Shown here one piece after another: positions 62,436 to 64,000 of a DNA stretch of 64,000 bases. Under the pieces are notes generated by a model. The model ran no database searches and had not been told where the DNA came from. It saw only the letters and a list, made by a program, of their open reading frames with translations. The stretch lies in assembly GCF_027579695.1 (NCBI RefSeq), contig NC_083587.1, forward strand, positions 60,605,738 to 60,669,737. Direction: 5' to 3'. Numbering within the stretch: the stretch's first letter is position 1; the number at the start of each line of letters is the position of its first letter. Position numbers and translations under genes: made by a program. This DNA comes from Neoarius graeffei (lineage: Eukaryota > Chordata > Actinopteri > Siluriformes > Ariidae).

Positions 62436-63365
62436 AATACACATATTGCAGTATATTGTAGCAGGGGATATTGTGCTCTTAGACCACTCTTATTTATTCT
62501 TTCTTGAGACACTCTGTCTCATCACTATAAAGCTCTTTGGATCTAAAGTCCCTCTGGATCATGGTCAGGTGTCAGATCGACACCATCAGTGTAATAAACT
62601 GACGTTCATTTCTTTTTCTCTTCTTCACACTGCACTTCGCTTTGCTTTCTTGGATTCTGCTTCGACATCCTCCCCCATAGAGTTGTTCAAATTTGAAACA
62701 TCTGTCGCACTACAGTCATGCTCTTGTTCTCTTGTCCTCTCTCGTCTCTTAGGGAAGAAGGTTCTTCTCAAACATCTGGCCATTCTTCTGGACACTCTTC
62801 CTCAACTCATCTCAGCTTATCCACTTCAGTGCACTTTGGGCATGTGATGAATGTACCCTCCATCCTACCTGTACTTATTCGTCCTACCTCAAGCTCCATT
62901 TCTTTTCTTTTTTTGTTATGGCAGAAAATAAAACCCAAGCACAGCCAATTAAGCAGCACGGCTGATAGATGCGTATCGAATGGAAGGTTATTTATTCTCA
63001 TCCCGCATTTCCTACACAGGCTGAGTTCATGTGGTTTGAAGTGAGAAGATACGCTCTTCATTTCGAGCTGCTCGTCATTCCTGAGTAAATGCTCATTAAA
63101 ATCGACAAATATTCCCTTTTAGCTCTTGTTTTTCATCCTTCATTCTATCGCCTGTGAACTTCCAAACACGAGTAATTACACTTCAGTATCTAAGGATACA
63201 TATTTTCAGCTTGGGCTTCATTGTATTTTTTCACATATAGTCCACAATCATGTGACTTGAGTGGAGTCGCTGCTGAATTTAAAGAGATAAATTTGAGCAA
63301 GGAAAAAAAATAAGTGGTCGAAAATTTTCCAACTTGTGAATTATGACTATTGCTTTGCTTTTACA
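62436..63365. other. No gene seen; low-repeat sequence
   Basis: The stretch from about 62930 to 63300 lacks recognisable repeats and holds homeodomain-type cores (GCTCATTAAAATCG, GAGTAATTACAC). ORFs at 62446 and 62718 have no domain. Confidence 0.35.
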
Positions 63366-63392
63366 CCCCCCCCCCCCCCCCCCCCGTCTCTT

Positions 63393-63460
<68 letters not shown>
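63366..63460. repeat. Poly-C then (CA)n microsatellite
   Basis: About 20 C bases (63366-63385), a short TCTCTTTCTCTCTC bridge, then some 60 bp of CA repeats. Confidence 0.95.
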
Positions 63461-64000
63461 CCTCACATTTTGACTAATGAATGGTGCTGGATATGTGTCT
63501 GTATATTTCTGGTGTATTTATTTAAACATTTCTCATCATTATACCCATGCGGGAGTGTACTGGAGAAGAAAATGCTTCATTCTACATATGCAGTTACAAA
63601 AAAACAGAGGTTGAAAATAACATGAAATAGAAGATAGAAGATATAGTAGACGGAAGAATGGAGTACAAACCTCATTAAATACAAAAAAACAAGTACAAGA
63701 AACATGACATTTTGGGATTTGTCGAAATAATGTGCTGCGAGGGAAACATGTGAACACGTGTCAGCACAATCTGAAGTCGATATTATAAAGCGCTCAGTGT
63801 TTGGTGTTATATGGCAGTCAACTGTGGATATTTTTGGAGATTTGAGGTTGGCCTTTCACCACCCAATGGGAACGTGTGGATGTCAGAAGCTTGATGGCTC
63901 AGAGAAACCATGAAGACCATGAAGACTAGAAATTGTTGCTCTGGGATTGCAGACCCCCACGGTTCAAAAAGTCCTTAATTTCTGGCTTTCCTTTCACATT
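63461..64000. other. No gene seen at the window end
   Basis: AT-rich sequence, short ORFs only. Confidence 0.4.

Overview
The window is a stretch of repeat-dense intergenic or intronic DNA from a vertebrate, almost certainly a teleost fish. Evidence: about ten copies of one tRNA-derived SINE, several Tc1/mariner, hAT, PIF/Harbinger and TTAA-flanked (Kolobok-like) DNA transposons, L2-type and other LINE remnants, a Ty3/gypsy element of the Gmr1 type, and long (CA)n tracts. Species cannot be fixed from sequence alone. I see no convincing host protein-coding gene. Nearly every substantial ORF belongs to a transposable element (TE).

Layout. 1-3.0 kb: a CACTG-ended DNA element holding a hAT element (553-2171, 8-bp target duplication) that itself holds a SINE. 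3.7-7.1 kb: a Harbinger MITE, an element with a Crypton-like first exon, and a second SINE family split by a THAP-bearing element. 9.4-12.9 kb: two TTAA-type elements with THAP exons. 12.9-18.2 kb: mostly unique sequence with SINEs. 18.7-19.5 kb: C-terminal half of a ZBED-type hAT transposase. 19.5-26.0 kb: a palindromic TTAA element hit by Tc1, then a repeat carrying an L2 LINE that was itself hit by another element. 26.0-38.9 kb: one autonomous-type Harbinger element. One of its coding exons is split by a hAT element, and that hAT element contains a near-pristine gypsy retrotransposon. 38.9-40.0 kb: N-terminal half of the ZBED-type hAT. 40-48 kb: LINE fragments broken up by hAT-Charlie, SINEs and a large inverted repeat. 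50.4-53.2 kb: two Tc1 copies in tandem. 53-56.7 kb: nested repeats with a THAP-like exon. 57.5-62.2 kb: nested inverted-repeat and hAT elements. 62.4-64 kb: largely unclassified.

How the parts relate. The best-preserved genes are the gypsy gag-pol polyprotein (29290-33654, minus), whose integrase precedes its reverse transcriptase, and the intact Harbinger transposase (37318-38562, minus). The Harbinger transposase faces the two-exon SANT/Myb-like partner gene of the same element. Several unrelated non-autonomous elements keep only the first coding exon(s) next to their terminal inverted repeats. These exons usually end at a good splice donor and often lie near TGACGTCA and AAnATGGCGG motifs. 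This 'promoter plus first exon' architecture, together with many near-perfect long palindromes, is the main unexplained pattern.

All family names come from reading motifs by eye. No database search was run. Element borders marked by target-site duplications are the most reliable coordinates.
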